Shown in pieces: positions 36,677-47,407 of a DNA stretch of 64,000 bases. Within the stretch, counting starts at the first letter, position 1. Each line of letters starts with the position of its first letter. The notes below the pieces were generated by a model. The model saw only the letters and a program-made list of their open reading frames with translations. It ran no database searches and was not told where the DNA came from. The stretch comes from Setoptus koraiensis (lineage: Eukaryota > Arthropoda). A program made the translations under genes and the position numbers. The stretch is taken from positions 62,001 to 126,000 of the forward strand of contig CM106586.1 in assembly GCA_048013815.1 (NCBI GenBank). The letters run 5' to 3'.

Positions 36677-39600
36677 ATATCAGCTGTCTGTCTTTACAGT
36701 TTGCTGTTGTAGCCTACAAGTTGTAGGCGTTGTCACACAGGTGCTTGCCGTTGAACCTATATACAGATGTATCGATTGAATTTTGCACAGAGTTGCTTAG
36801 ACTGCTAGCTGTGCAAACTGTCAATCATGGAACAGAGGCCGGCACAGGGGGATTTGGTGTGATTTGATGGCAAAGAACGGCGAGCAAGCCAGAGCAAAGA
36901 ATGTTGCCGCTCAAATTAGCGGCCTTGTTGTTGTGCCGCTCGCTATGTGAGTGTGTGCGTGTGTGTGTCGAGAATGTGTTTTGCACGAGCAAAAGAATTG
37001 AAAGACAGAATTGGACACATCGGACACGTGGCGGGCGCGACTTGAAGTCGGTGTTTGCTCACTTTGTTTTCACATTAGCACGTGGCGCCCGGTTCACTAT
37101 ATACATGCAAATCACGCGCAATGTCCATTTGGAGAGTTGTCACTCTCTTTGTGTGTGTGTGTGTGCGTGTGTGTGCCTCGTAGAGTTGCAGTAATACGGT
37201 TATACGGTTGTACGGTTATTCTGTTATATGGTTGCGCAATGCTGGCCGGCAGTGTTTGAATTGTTACAACAACAGTCAAAGGTAAACACGGCGACGTTCA
37301 TTTGTCGTCGCTATTTGCTGACCAGTTTAGATTTAGAATTGCGCAACTGGACGCCCGTTGGCCAGCAGTTGGCAGAGGTTGACAATTGTTGGTTCGTTTG
37401 ATTCGTTTCGTGTTGAACACTCTCGACATACTCACTCCACTCCACTCACACAATGAACAGCAACAGCAACAACAACGACAACAACAACAACTCTTATCTT
37501 AACTCAACTCTAAGTCTCAAGTCTCGACATGATTGAATTAGCGACTCTGTTACGTCACACACACACACACACACACACAATAAGAACCGATAAAGACACA
37601 CGCACACACAGATTGAAACAAATAACAACAACGAGAGCGGACAGAATTAATTCGCTCTCGTTGTGCCCAATCGACATCTAGTGAGAGTGGACAACACGCC
37701 AAACAGAATTCCCATCCTATCGAGCATCATACGCGCCACACAATTCCGAGTTGGAACCGTGTGCTCGAACTGGCAATTCGAAGCGCCAATTCCAACTGGC
37801 AACACAACTGCCAATCGGCATACGTGCAGCACGTGACGCCAGAGCTGGCCGGCAATTCATGACTGGCAATGATAAACTCATTCCATTACCTGATTTTGTT
37901 TTATTTTACTTTATTTCATTTCGTTTCATTTCGTTTCATTTTATTTGGGGCTCGCTCACTGGTTGGTCTCACTGGTGACTGGCGACCAGCGACTAGCGAC
38001 CAGCGACCAGCGAGCACAACTGGCCAGTTGTAACGCAAAACTCACTGTGTGGCCAGTGAGAGCGGCTACAAATTTTATCCCGTCGAGTTGGGCACAAACA
38101 CTGTCAATGCAATCCAATTTGGCTCCGCTTTGATACTTATCAGTTCCGATTGCACGCTGCCGGCCCACAACAAACTCAATTATTTGCCTACCTGGTCGCC
38201 TGGCCAATCTCATTTAATTTGAAATTGAGAGGCCCTTTCTGTTTGACCTCACTCCTTCATTTGGTTACATTATTATTATTACTATTACCGTTATTACTAT
38301 TATTATTAATACTATTATTGCAGCCACGTGAACTTATTCAGTGCGCAGCTCCATTAATAGTCTATTATTGGCCAATGTTCACTGCCATATGCTTATTATA
38401 TTATCAACCGAGAGCCAGCTAGACACGGTGCGCCTCACAAGAGATTAGAATAAGTGTGTGATCTGTTTCTCGAGCGGGCCTCACCATTTGGGTGCTGGCT
38501 GTCGACGGACGGTGCATCAATTGTGAGCAAACGCTCATCTGGCCACAGATTGAGGCCAGATAACACAACACTGACATAGGCAACGCAGGCTTGTTCTCAA
38601 TCAATTATTTGAATCCACTTACAATTTGTTGGTCTCTTCTCTTTTGCATCCACGATAACAATAAATCACCTTAAATAAATCTAATCTCGATCTAAACTCA
38701 ATCTGAATTATATTCAATCTTGTTTTGCGCATCTCGTTCCAGTTAACCAGTTAAATTGCAGCTTTCAATGTCTTCAACTTTATCTCAAACTTAAATTAAT
38801 AACAAATGATCCAATTTTGCTCACCTCCCCCATACCCTTACGATACCCCGACTCTTATACCCAACCTATGCTATTGGATTGGATTCCTTTGGATTGGATT
38901 GGATTGGATGGCAATTACAGGATGGACGCCAGTTGAGTTTGGCCTCAATGCGCGCCGTGCCCCTGGTAGCCACAAGTCCCATCAGACACGAGGAGGCGTC
39001 GCCCGGTTACGTGATGGGCGTGCCCTGTGCCGAGGGTACGCAAATTCCCACGCCCAATGGACAACAGCCAACGGTATTGGGCGCGGGTAGTAACGGTGGT
39101 AGCAGCAGTAGCGCCAATTCAATAATTCAACAAAGAATACCCAACGGTGCTGGCGGATCTAACAACGGCAACCCACTGCAACAACAACAACAACAGCAAC
39201 AACAGCAGCAACAACAGCAGCAACAACAGCAGGCAATGGACATTCAGAGCTATCAACCGCCATGGAGTTCATTGATAGATTATGCCCACCAACAGCCTAC
39301 ACCAGATTCTATTGATACGAACAGTCCCAGATACCAACAGCTGATGAGTCAGGTTAGTGGATAGTTGATAGTTTATAGTTTTGGTTGCTCACAGGTTGCT
39401 GTTAGTTGAGTTGCCAATGTCGCATTGTGCAGCACAGGCGAGCTTGATTGTAGCACAGGTGAGACGGATTGTAGCGCACAGGTGAGGCGCAGTGAATGAG
39501 TGGAGTGGACAAGTGTTTGTTGTTTGGAGAGATTTTATAATTGCGAGCACACGAATAATTGCTGCTCTTGTTGTCATGACAGCAGCGGCATCAGCTCGCC

Positions 39601-42600
39601 ATCAGCTGATTAGCCATGATTAGCGAGTTGTCCAGTGCCAATGTCACAGGCAACGTTTGTGTGGCTGTGACAAACGAGACTGTGAGTTTATACTGACGAG
39701 ACACACTCTGCTTGCGATGCCAGCCTGCGATAATCATGATTCAACAGCTGATTAGCTGCCAGTTAGTCGTTGCAAGCCAAATGAGATATCATGCCGACGC
39801 TATCAAGCTCATGGATCTTATCGCGAATTGAGCAGGATCAAGCAAGTCACATCGGTTGTCTCTGTCGCAATGTCGCAGTCACTTGTCGCTGGCTTCTCGG
39901 CCGCTTCTCGGCCGCTTCTTGGCCGCTTCTTGGCCGCTTCTTTCTGGCCGCTTCTTTCTGGCCGCTTGCATCAGCTGAGCAGCAAGTAACGGCAGCGAAC
40001 AAATGCGCCACAACAAATCATATAAATTCTGACTCGATTGAGCGACTCGCCACTCGATTGACTTGGCGCCAACTATCAGTTTATGGCCGGCGTGCTGCTG
40101 ATGCGGCCCGCTGATACCGCACTGTCCGCGCTGGCCACTCTCAACTGCCGCCAGTTGAAATCGCCAGTCAATGTGGCCAAAGCAGCAGCCAGCAATTCTG
40201 TTCTTGCCTTTGCCACAGACACACACACACACACACCAATCGCCGAGATTGTTTCTGTTTCTCGGCGCAAATGAGTGTGCACAGGTGAGTGTGCCAATGG
40301 CAGTTGCAGCTAGCAGATAATAACAACTATTGATGGCCAGTGCGTAACCTGGCATCTTACAAATTGATGCTAGTTTGTGTGTAATCAGTGCGCACAAATC
40401 ACTGGCCACTGGCGATCGGTATTCGTTGCCGGAGACAGCGCACCGACAAGCGATACAACATGCGCGACACACGATCAATTGGATTGAATCAATTCATTAG
40501 TGCAATGATTGCAAACAACTGATAACTAACGCCTATAGTGACAGTGAATCAAATCCAAATTCAATTTATGCCGCTGTCGTGCTGATTGGCCAAATATTCA
40601 TGATTGAATATCCGCGCTCGAATGAGCCCAATTTGTCACAAGTTGGTCTGGCGGAACTGCATCCAAAGCAAACCTTAAGTTACCTGTGACACGGCCATTA
40701 CTGTATAACTTATAATTTATAAGTGATAAAGCGACCAGAAATGCACCTGTTCGGACATGAGAGACACAGTGCATGAATTGAAGGCATTCATGAATGGCAC
40801 CAACAGTTAACAGTGTGTGATGTAGCACAAACGGACGTCACACAGCTCACCTGTCATGTTAGCTGTCACAATGTGTTGTGTTTATCGCCAAATGTGAGCC
40901 CTGCGAATGGCGCCTAGACAGGCCAGCAGATTTTACAGGTGACTTGAGCTTGCTAGCTTGTCAGTGGATGGTCGCTGGATGGTCGCTAGAGGCACGAGCC
41001 AAGAGAGGCAGCCATAAGAAAGGAAAAGTGTCTTGCTTGTTTGTTTATTTGGTTGGTTGTTGATGGTGCTGGTGCCGTCTAATGTCTGACATTGCTACCA
41101 ATGCCGACACTTACACTGGCACTAATGGCTCGGTGGCGGTGGCACCCAAGTGTCGCCTTCAGTGGTCTGTCTCGTTTGTCTCGTCGACTGGCCAGCCTCG
41201 ACTGACCAGCAAAAGACTGACCAGCAAAAGACTGACCAGCAAAAGACTGGCAAAAGTTGACGCGAGCCGTGACCATTATGATGGGCATCATGACGACTGT
41301 GATATAACTGTGATGATGTAATTTAGTTAGCGCGCGACACCGGTTATTATCTGTTTATTTATTGCTATCGCCAGTAGTGTGTGTGATCTCGGCAACCATG
41401 ATCCAGATTTAGATATAGATTGCGCCACAGTGATTGTGCTATCGGCGCATTCGATCGCTGTGTCAGACAGACAGAAGCATGTGTGAGGGGCACAGAGAAG
41501 AAATTCAATTTCTTCTCTGTGCTCTTCTCAGATTTATCAGATTTCTCAGATTTCAATGCAACTTGTCAGTTTCACGCAACAAACAAGTCAGCTCATCACG
41601 CAGTATCTATCATAGAGACTCTATGCTGCCAAAGGCATCTCGCATCAAGCTCACATATGCCCACATATGCCCACATAGACGCACATCGACGCAGATTTTA
41701 TGTGGGTGCAATATAGGCCAATCATTAGCGATGTTGGGCTGCTTTTTATGAACTGACCAACTGGCAGCTGATTAATAGCTATGCAGAGTTATCTTTGTTT
41801 GAGATCGCATAATTTAGCTCTTGTTGTTGTTGGTGTCGTCGCTGGTGCGGACGCTGTTGTTGTTGAGCCGTCTTAGCCTTTTTGGTCTCGGCCCTTTATG
41901 AATTATCGTCCAGTTGGCGCCAACTACAACATTAGCGACCATATGATGCGCTTGTACATCATGATATACGTATATGTTGTTGCGTGCCACCACCGCCGAC
42001 AGCGGCACCGACATCAACAACCACAACGGCATACGCAAGCAGGCACAAGCAAATGTCACCAATGTCCAGTGTTTGCTGGCTCGCTTGTCGCCGGTTTGTT
42101 ACAGCGTCGCAGCAATAAAGCGGATAATTCAGTAATGAGCAGACCAAGTAGTAAATTGAATTTGCATGTGTGCCAGCGAACACCATAAACGCCAGTGTAT
42201 TCATCGCGCGTCGCTCGCTCGTTCTCTCATCTCATCTCATCTCATCTCATCTCATCTCATCTCAGCGCACGGCAATTCACAGCGAGCGAGAGAGAGAGTT
42301 TTCAAATTCACAGATTCCACCAGACTCCAACAAATCTGAACAGATCCGCACAGATCGGCATAGATCCGCACAGATCGGCATAGATCCGCACACACCCGAG
42401 CCGATCTGAACCGATCCGAAGTGATCCGAAGTGATCCGAAGTGATGCGAGTCAGTGCTACCATTGGCAGTTGCAATTGGAAGGCAAGAATCAAAATCTCA
42501 TCTCATGTGATATTATCTAATAGTATCAAGGCATATAATCTGGTAATTTGTCTAGTCTTAATGCGACGGCTTTTTTGCTATGCTGTGCTCTTCTTTTTGT

Positions 42601-43510
42601 GCCTCTCTCCTCTGGCTGTCAACTTGTTTTTGCTCACAAACATCGTTGGCTGGCTTGCCCATTCAATGGACGGACGGCGCAATCTTGATCTCAGTGGTCG
42701 CAATCGTTGATTAAGACATATCAGTGGATATATCAGTTTGTGTGATGGGTGTCGACGACAACGATCTATCCGAGCCACATAACAACCATGCTACACGATA
42801 TAGGCAAGTTGCAAGAAGAAGTAAATTCAATTTGTTTATGCTAACTAGATCACGCTCACAATCACTTGTGTGTCAGTGTGATCAGGCATCCAGATCAAAT
42901 GAGCCAGCAAGACAGCGACACCTACACTTGGTGTGCCGCTGCTAGCCGATATAGAGACCGGCATGCAGCGGCTACCACTGATTGCTAATCTCCTGCCATA
43001 TCCTTCAACAAACTCAACTCACTTTATAGGGCATATAGCCGATCTTGCCAACACACACTTGAGAAGGGCTTACTTGTGGCGTTATGTAATATTTGAGTTG
43101 CAGCCGCTCGCTGTTGTTATTGTTTGCTTCTCGTGTGTCAAAAGTGGCCCCAATATAGGGCTCTCTATCTCGCTCACTTTGCCTGTTTAATGTTGGCCAA
43201 CGCTCTAATTTACATGCCTTCTTCTATTTATTTCTTCTCTTGATTGAATTGATGCTCGCACAAACTCGTGCACAAAACACCAAACCAACTCAATAATGAT
43301 GTAACAATATTTGAAAACAAACGGAAACGCAATGGCAAACGGAAACCACCAAACAACCGCAACAATTACAAACAATTACCACAGATGCACGGTTATGAGT
43401 GTGCCCCACCTCTCGTCGATCCCATGTCAGTGGGCTCTGGCGGGCTAAGTCATATGATGCAAGACGATATGCAACATCACGACCAATACAACAATAGCCA
43501 TCATCACAAT

Positions 43511-43541
<31 letters not shown>

Positions 43542-43774
43542 AGCATCAACAACAATTGCAACAACTACAAATGCAACATCAACAACAGCAAGCTGAATCG
43601 ATGCAACAACATTCAGACGCCAATCAATTGCTTTTAGTTGATTTAAATCACCAGCAGCAACAGCAGCAGCACGTTGTTGTTTCTTCGCCACCTAGATCGC
43701 TTGCTTTAAATCAATTAGGCGACACCAAATTGATAACAGCAAGCGGCGAGCAACAATCAATCAAGTCAGAATGA
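22686..43774 (+). CDS. tup: LIM-homeodomain factor: Lim1-type LIM domains with Islet homeodomain (five exons)
   Basis: The coding exons are 22686-22867, 23081-24824, 25486-25548, 38921-39352 and 43385-43774. Phases agree at every junction and predict 936 residues. The protein should be a nuclear DNA-binding regulator of cell identity. LIM1 is at 8-58 (ligands C8 C11 H29 C32 C35 C38 C55 H58) and LIM2 at 67-121 (C67 C70 H89 C92 C95 C98 C118 D121). A Ser/Thr/Gln/His/Asn-rich linker of about 470 residues leads to the homeodomain at about 593-652, which is almost identical to Islet ([37 protein letters not shown]). The C-terminus keeps two Islet motifs, [10 protein letters not shown] and DIQSYQPPW. 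The LIM zinc spacing and signatures such as EKCFSREG are those of Lhx1/5, not Islet. The start is fixed by an in-frame TAA just upstream, giving a very short N-terminus as in Lhx1. Orthology by homeodomain is secure; the LIM origin is the oddity. Confidence 0.9.
23081..24824 (+). CDS. tup: Exon 2: LIM2, low-complexity linker, homeodomain helices 1-3
   Basis: The acceptor is acaacaacag|T (a weak pyrimidine tract) and restores codon 61 as Ser, then RFGPKC begins LIM2. The exon has no internal stop for 1,744 nt. It passes through LIM2 (with [19 protein letters not shown], very close to fly Lim1), a linker rich in S, T, Q, N and H with a dense His/Gln tract just before the homeodomain, and the homeodomain up to WFQ. 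The donor is CAG|gtgagt. Confidence 0.92.
25486..25548 (+). CDS. tup: Exon 3: end of the homeodomain
   Basis: Twenty-one codons in phase 0 read [19 protein letters not shown] and on to EK, continuing WFQ exactly as in Islet proteins ([11 protein letters not shown]). It is bounded by acceptor aatag and donor aag|gtgagt. It is too short to be found as an open frame on its own. Confidence 0.93.
26421..26464. repeat. (GT)22 microsatellite
   Basis: Uninterrupted GT run inside intron 3, preceded at about 26142-26165 by a CT tract. Confidence 0.95.
26902..26951. repeat. (CA)n microsatellite
   Basis: CA run with a few CG interruptions near its left end, in intron 3. Confidence 0.93.
29001..29110. 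repeat. 12-bp tandem repeats (cagtcggtcggc, then cagtgagccggc)
   Basis: About six units of cagtcggtcggc with changes are followed by about three units of the related cagtgagccggc. The GC-rich unit keeps all frames open, so long frames on both strands here are artefacts. Confidence 0.9.
29516..29530 (+). promoter_or_regulatory. CTCF-like site in intron 3
   Basis: ccactagatggacgg differs from CCASYAGRKGGCRSY at the C of GGC and near the 3' end. This is a weak single match. Confidence 0.25.
30096..30151. repeat. 15-bp tandem repeat (gaacagtatagttaa)
   Basis: Three exact units and a partial fourth with one change. Confidence 0.93.
33207..33275. repeat. 9-10 bp tandem repeat (gaacgaaca/gaacgaact)
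   Basis: Seven or so alternating units of gaacgaact and gaacagaac type in intron 3. Confidence 0.85.
33536..33610. repeat. 15-bp tandem repeat (cacacagtccaatgg), 5 copies
   Basis: Five units in perfect register; the first two read cacacaatcatatgg and cacacaatcatgtgg, the last three cacacagtcsaatgg. Confidence 0.95.
33813..33887. repeat. 14-bp tandem repeat (gttgttgtccgtcg)
   Basis: About five units, the last diverged to gttgttgtgtatcg. Confidence 0.88.
34757..34789. repeat. Near-perfect palindrome, 15-bp arms, 3-nt loop
   Basis: The arms tgcgtaacagttgca and tgcaattgttacgca pair with a single mismatch that would be a G-U pair in RNA. Confidence 0.85.
35547..35581. repeat. 35-bp palindrome, 17-bp arms, 1-nt spacer
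   Basis: The arms atcatatcatatcatgc and gcatgatatgatatgat are exact reverse complements around a single c at 35564. Confidence 0.95.
36623..36676. repeat. (CAA)18 microsatellite
   Basis: Uninterrupted CAA run in intron 3. Confidence 0.95.
38921..39352 (+). CDS. tup: Exon 4: Islet partner-binding motifs and polyQ
   Basis: The acceptor is gcaattacag|GATGGA and the donor CAG|gttagt, both phase 0, giving 144 codons. The exon encodes [20 protein letters not shown], resembling the ISL1 segment with MVAASPERHD. An insert with a polyQ run follows, then [19 protein letters not shown], matching ISL1 VQSYQPPWKVLSDFALQ. In ISL1 these two short motifs bind the LIM domains of Lhx3/4. Here they lie about 80 residues apart, much further than in vertebrate ISL1. 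Confidence 0.92.
39891..39968. repeat. 11-15 bp tandem repeat (ggccgcttctt)
   Basis: About seven ggccgcttct cores with spacers growing from 1 to 4-5 nt. Confidence 0.85.
41201..41256. repeat. 15-bp tandem repeat (actgaccagcaaaag)
   Basis: Three exact units and a shortened fourth (actggcaaaag). Confidence 0.95.
41490..41522. repeat. 33-bp palindrome, 16-bp arms, 1-nt spacer
   Basis: The arms gcacagagaagaaatt and aatttcttctctgtgc are exact reverse complements around a single c at 41506. Confidence 0.95.
42226..42265. repeat. (CTCAT)n pentamer repeat
   Basis: Seven perfect CTCAT units and a final CTCAG. Confidence 0.95.
42336..42445. repeat. Degenerate cagatccgca / gatccgaagt repeats
   Basis: An alternating cagatccgcacagatcggca-type array changes into three units of gatccgaagt. 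Confidence 0.8.
43385..43774 (+). CDS. tup: Exon 5: C-terminal exon, His/Gln-rich, with stop
   Basis: The acceptor accacag|ATGCAC joins exon 4 in phase 0 (LMSQ then [14 protein letters not shown]). The 129 codons contain a His tract, several Gln tracts and an acidic/Gln end before TGA. The segment has no clear vertebrate counterpart, so its assignment rests on phase, splice signals and the nearby AATAAA at 43947. Confidence 0.85.
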
Positions 43775-43946
43775 TATCAATGCACCTATCACTACCTGTA
43801 ACACCAATACACCCGACGTATAACTGTATAACTCTTGAAATGACACAACACACCTGACCTTTGCGTTACGTGTTTGTGCCGAATACCGGTGTGTGAGTGT
43901 GTGTGTGTGTGTATTGCGTGTATGCAACACACAAACAAACATAAAT

Positions 43947-43952
43947 AATAAA
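43947..43952 (+). terminator. Polyadenylation signal AATAAA
   Basis: AATAAA 173 nt after the LIM-homeodomain stop codon, in an A/T-rich stretch; likely the cleavage signal of that gene. Confidence 0.6.
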
Positions 43953-46900
43953 TAATTAAAATATATTTAATGTTACATCACTTTTATCGCATACAAAAAT
44001 ACAAATAGTCGGTAATAAGTTGCCTAGCATGAGACCTTGTGACTCACAAGTTGTGAGTCAACCAGTCAAATCTAATGCCGGCCTAATGTCGGCTAATTTA
44101 TAGGCTCTATCGGCCAGTATAATTTGCATACTAGCAGATAGTTGCATTTAATTAGTGCAGCGTCGTGATCGCATCACAATAATAATTTTCTTTCGTCGAG
44201 TTTAATTATTATTAATTCGCTACATATAGCCTCAAGTGTAAGTTTGCGCTTATCCGTTCATTGTGTGCATACGGAAGCCATTAGCCATTAGGCAAGCAAT
44301 GACGATTACGACCTCTCTTGTGATAATAATAAGCTGATGATAATAAATGATGATTACGATGCAAAGTCAATACATTGATGAGGTTAGATAATAATCAATT
44401 GAATCAATTCGTACAGGACGGATGAGAAGATGATAATGATGATAACAACAATAATTGAACATTTAGGCTAATTCTTGAGCGTTTATTCCATTTCGATTGC
44501 CGTCAAGGTTTGCGTCGTCGTTAAAGAATTGACGCAAGGAATAAACGACGACGATACTAGACAAAAGTTATTGCCACATCAACGATCAACGATCAACCAT
44601 CAACCATCAAGGATCAAGCATCAAGAATCAACCGTCAGCCGACCGACTGCTCGGCCGATCGCATCGGATCGGATCGGCTATCAATATCAGTGGGCATTTT
44701 GTTTTCTTTTGGGGCCAGCGATCGAGCCACAAATAGAGACAGCTGACGTGATCAAGTCAAATTGATTATAATATCACCGACGTGTTCATCATGAGTGCCC
44801 AGTACCCAGGTATCGTGATGACGGTGTCATTTGGGTTCATTTGGGTATTCAGTAGGAGGTTCGATGGATGGACACACAGAGAGAAATCGATAAAATTCTA
44901 TTTATAGTCTCGGTGTTTCTCTTTTTACGCATCTCATTCTTCTTATCTGATCGATCCCTTGGAATGGTTCGAATGTTGCAAACGTTGCAAGTGTAGAATT
45001 GCAAGCCGCCAATTGCCAATTGCAAATCAAGCAACACAAACCGCCAACTGCCAGTGTGTCGAGTCTCCAATTTGAATTTGCAACTCCAACTCGAACTCGA
45101 ATCTGAATTCGAATTAGAATTGGAAAACGAATGCAGCCCGAATTGAGCAACTGTTGTGGCTTTTAAGTAGCGAGCAGCAGCCAGAGACAAGCAAGAGGCA
45201 GAGAGAGAGAGAGAGAGCAACAGAGAAGCTTCTTTCTGTCCGTTCCTATTCCATCATTGATACAATTTTACTGCTACTCTTTTTTATGTCTATGTCTGTT
45301 TGCAGCGAGCATTGTCTCATGCAACAACAACAACAACGACAACAACGACTGTTCGATTGAAAAATAAAAAGAACGAAGCGCTATTGAGGGCATCCGATTC
45401 GACTGAGACTTCAAAGTGAACTTAACGACCATCACTAGTCAGTTTCTTCTATTCATTTTTTAATGGTGGCGCCAACAATTATTACCATTATTATTATTAT
45501 CATTATATTCCAATGCCTTGATTGTCGACGCACACGACAGCTACTAAAATAGCATCCTAGGCATCAAATCTCAGTATCTATCTGTGCGTTGCAATAATAG
45601 GCACATTATGCAATGATTTAAATAGAAGCATCGCCAGCTATGCTTTGTATCTATAGTTTGATTCAGTTATAGATTGGCTAGATGGATTTAAATCGGATAA
45701 ATAGATAGATTTGGGGTGTTGTCGAGCCATGCCGTCGCTATTCTTTGTGATGCAACATCTTTGTATCTCTCTCAATCTCTATCTCTCACAATGTCAGCTA
45801 TTGATCGAGTGGATAACTGAACTGCTGCTAAGACACACAGTTTATCCACATGCATCTAATCTCACTGATGCGTCTCATGCGCGATAACTTGAATATTAAT
45901 CAGATCAAATCAAATCAGATCAGATCAAATTCAATTAAATTGCTGCTGTCTCATTGTGTGATACTCAATCCTTTCGCAGGGCAACCTTGTTGGCATGGCC
46001 CAAATGGCTGGTCAATATTGCACAAAACAACTTTGCACTTGTCATTAGCTAACTGATATTTGCTAACTGGCTTTATATCCACTGACGCTGGCACAAGCAG
46101 ACAGACAAAACTGACATGCTGAAACGACACACTTTTGATTGCATTCAATCTAGTTGCAACTTGCAAGACACTTTGTGACAACAAAGATGCCAAGATGATA
46201 CTGCTTGTGTCGTTCAATATTGTTCTGTGATTTGTACTTTTGAGAAAGCACCTGAGATCCACATAGCAATTGAAATGGCAACATGGCAACCTCGACAAAC
46301 TTGTTGATGCCGACTCTAATTGGTGGCTGCGATTGGTGGCTGCGATTGGTGACAGCTCTCCCTCAGTCCTGTGTATGTTTGTGCATTATTCACCTGAGTA
46401 CAGTGCAAAATCTCGGTAAGTCGAGAAAAAATGTCTGTCACTTTGATAGTGACTGCTCACGTCATAATGGGCGCCCGATTCACTGTGACTTGTTTGTTGT
46501 TTGTCACAAAATGTGTCTAGTCATAGCTAGTTTATACTGACTAACATGATTATATCACACACACACACACACACGACTTAATTGATCGAACAGGTAGATT
46601 AGATTACAGGTGAATTCGCAACACACAACGACGAGCACGCTGGCAACATTCGACAACGACAATTGAGTGTGTGTGAGCACGTCTTGTTATTTAGTTAGTT
46701 GTCTGTCAGTCACTTGAGTGTGCCCCATTTACTTGTCGCCATCATCATGGTTATGTAATAATAAGCAACAGCACCTATTTATACCATCAAACCTAGTCAG
46801 TGCGCACAAGCTTTCCCAAGTGGTGCCCGGCTAATGATAGAAGCGCCATTATTAATAGTTGACAGCATCAGTTGCCCGTAGCACTATGTTACATCTCTCA

Positions 46901-47147
46901 ATGTTGTGCGTTCAATTTTAAATTAATTGCTCAAACAAATGGTTTGTTGCAAGCTCATATATCATGATTTGTGTGCTCGTCACCACAGTTCTGACGACAG
47001 TTGACTAAATGTGAACACTATGTTAACTTAATCAATTAATCAATCTCAAGTGAAGAGTAGTTGTCATCTGTCCATCCAAGAGTCATTTCAACATCACAGT
47101 CAGTGTCAGCTCTGTGATATTGATTCAGTTCAATAGTCAATAATCAA
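43953..47147. other. Intergenic space between convergent genes
   Basis: No coding sequence recognised between the 3' ends of the LIM-homeodomain gene and SCAPER. It contains a nested inverted repeat at 44480-44547, a CA run near 46560 and short CAA repeats. Confidence 0.7.
44480..44547. repeat. Nested inverted repeats
   Basis: The outer arms cgtttattcc (44480) and ggaataaacg (44538) and the inner arms ttgcgtc (44510) and gacgcaa (44531) are both perfect and adjacent on the right side. An alternative pairing of gtcgtcgtt with aacgacgac overlaps them. Confidence 0.65.
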
Positions 47148-47153
47148 TTTATT
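47148..47153 (-). terminator. Polyadenylation signal of SCAPER
   Basis: AATAAA on the minus strand, 88 nt past the SCAPER stop codon. Confidence 0.65.
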
Positions 47154-47240
47154 ATAGTTGCACTTTCATCCATTACACGCCTATTAATCAAACAATTACT
47201 AATATTATTATTATTATTATTTTGCGCATTCGTATCTAAA

Positions 47241-47407
47241 CTAAATTGACAAATCTTGTAACGAGTTTATTGCTACAGTGTCGCCAGATTGCTGATTTTG
47301 CTTTTGTGGTTGCTGCTGCTGTTGTTGTTGCTGACGCTCAAAATAACTCTTGGCGCTAAGCCAACGATCTTTAGGGAATCTGTTCTCGAATAACCAACGT
47401 TTGACAT
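47241..47407 (-). CDS. SCAPER: SCAPER exon 5 (last)
   Basis: The acceptor acacaaatag is followed by the codon split A|AT, then VKRWLFENRFPKDRWLSAKS, corresponding to human ANRFPQQAWEEARQFF. A polyQ-containing tail and TAG follow. Found from splice signals and homology; no long open frame marks it. Confidence 0.9.

Larger units (their letters stand above)
25549..38920 (+). other. Intron 3 of the LIM-homeodomain gene (13.4 kb)
   Basis: No exon-like segment is needed here, since exon 3 and exon 4 join in phase with a continuous Islet-like sequence. The intron holds long CA/GT microsatellites, minisatellites with 9-15 bp units, a 35-bp near-palindrome and CTCF-like sequence at 29516. Large introns of developmental regulators often carry enhancers, but I can point to no specific one. 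Confidence 0.75.
39353..43384 (+). other. Intron 4 of the LIM-homeodomain gene (4.0 kb)
   Basis: No coding segment recognised. It holds minisatellites at 39.9, 41.2, 42.2 and 42.3-42.4 kb and a 33-bp near-palindrome at 41.49 kb. Confidence 0.75.

Noticed and set aside
43268-43384. Upstream extension of the last LIM-homeodomain exon frame
   Set aside because: The acceptor accacag at 43384 and phase 0 with exon 4 place the exon start at 43385; the preceding codons are intron.
44950-44975. ggttcgaatgttgc resembling a tRNA T-arm
   Set aside because: No A box or cloverleaf partners at the right distance; other gttcgaa strings in the window also fail.
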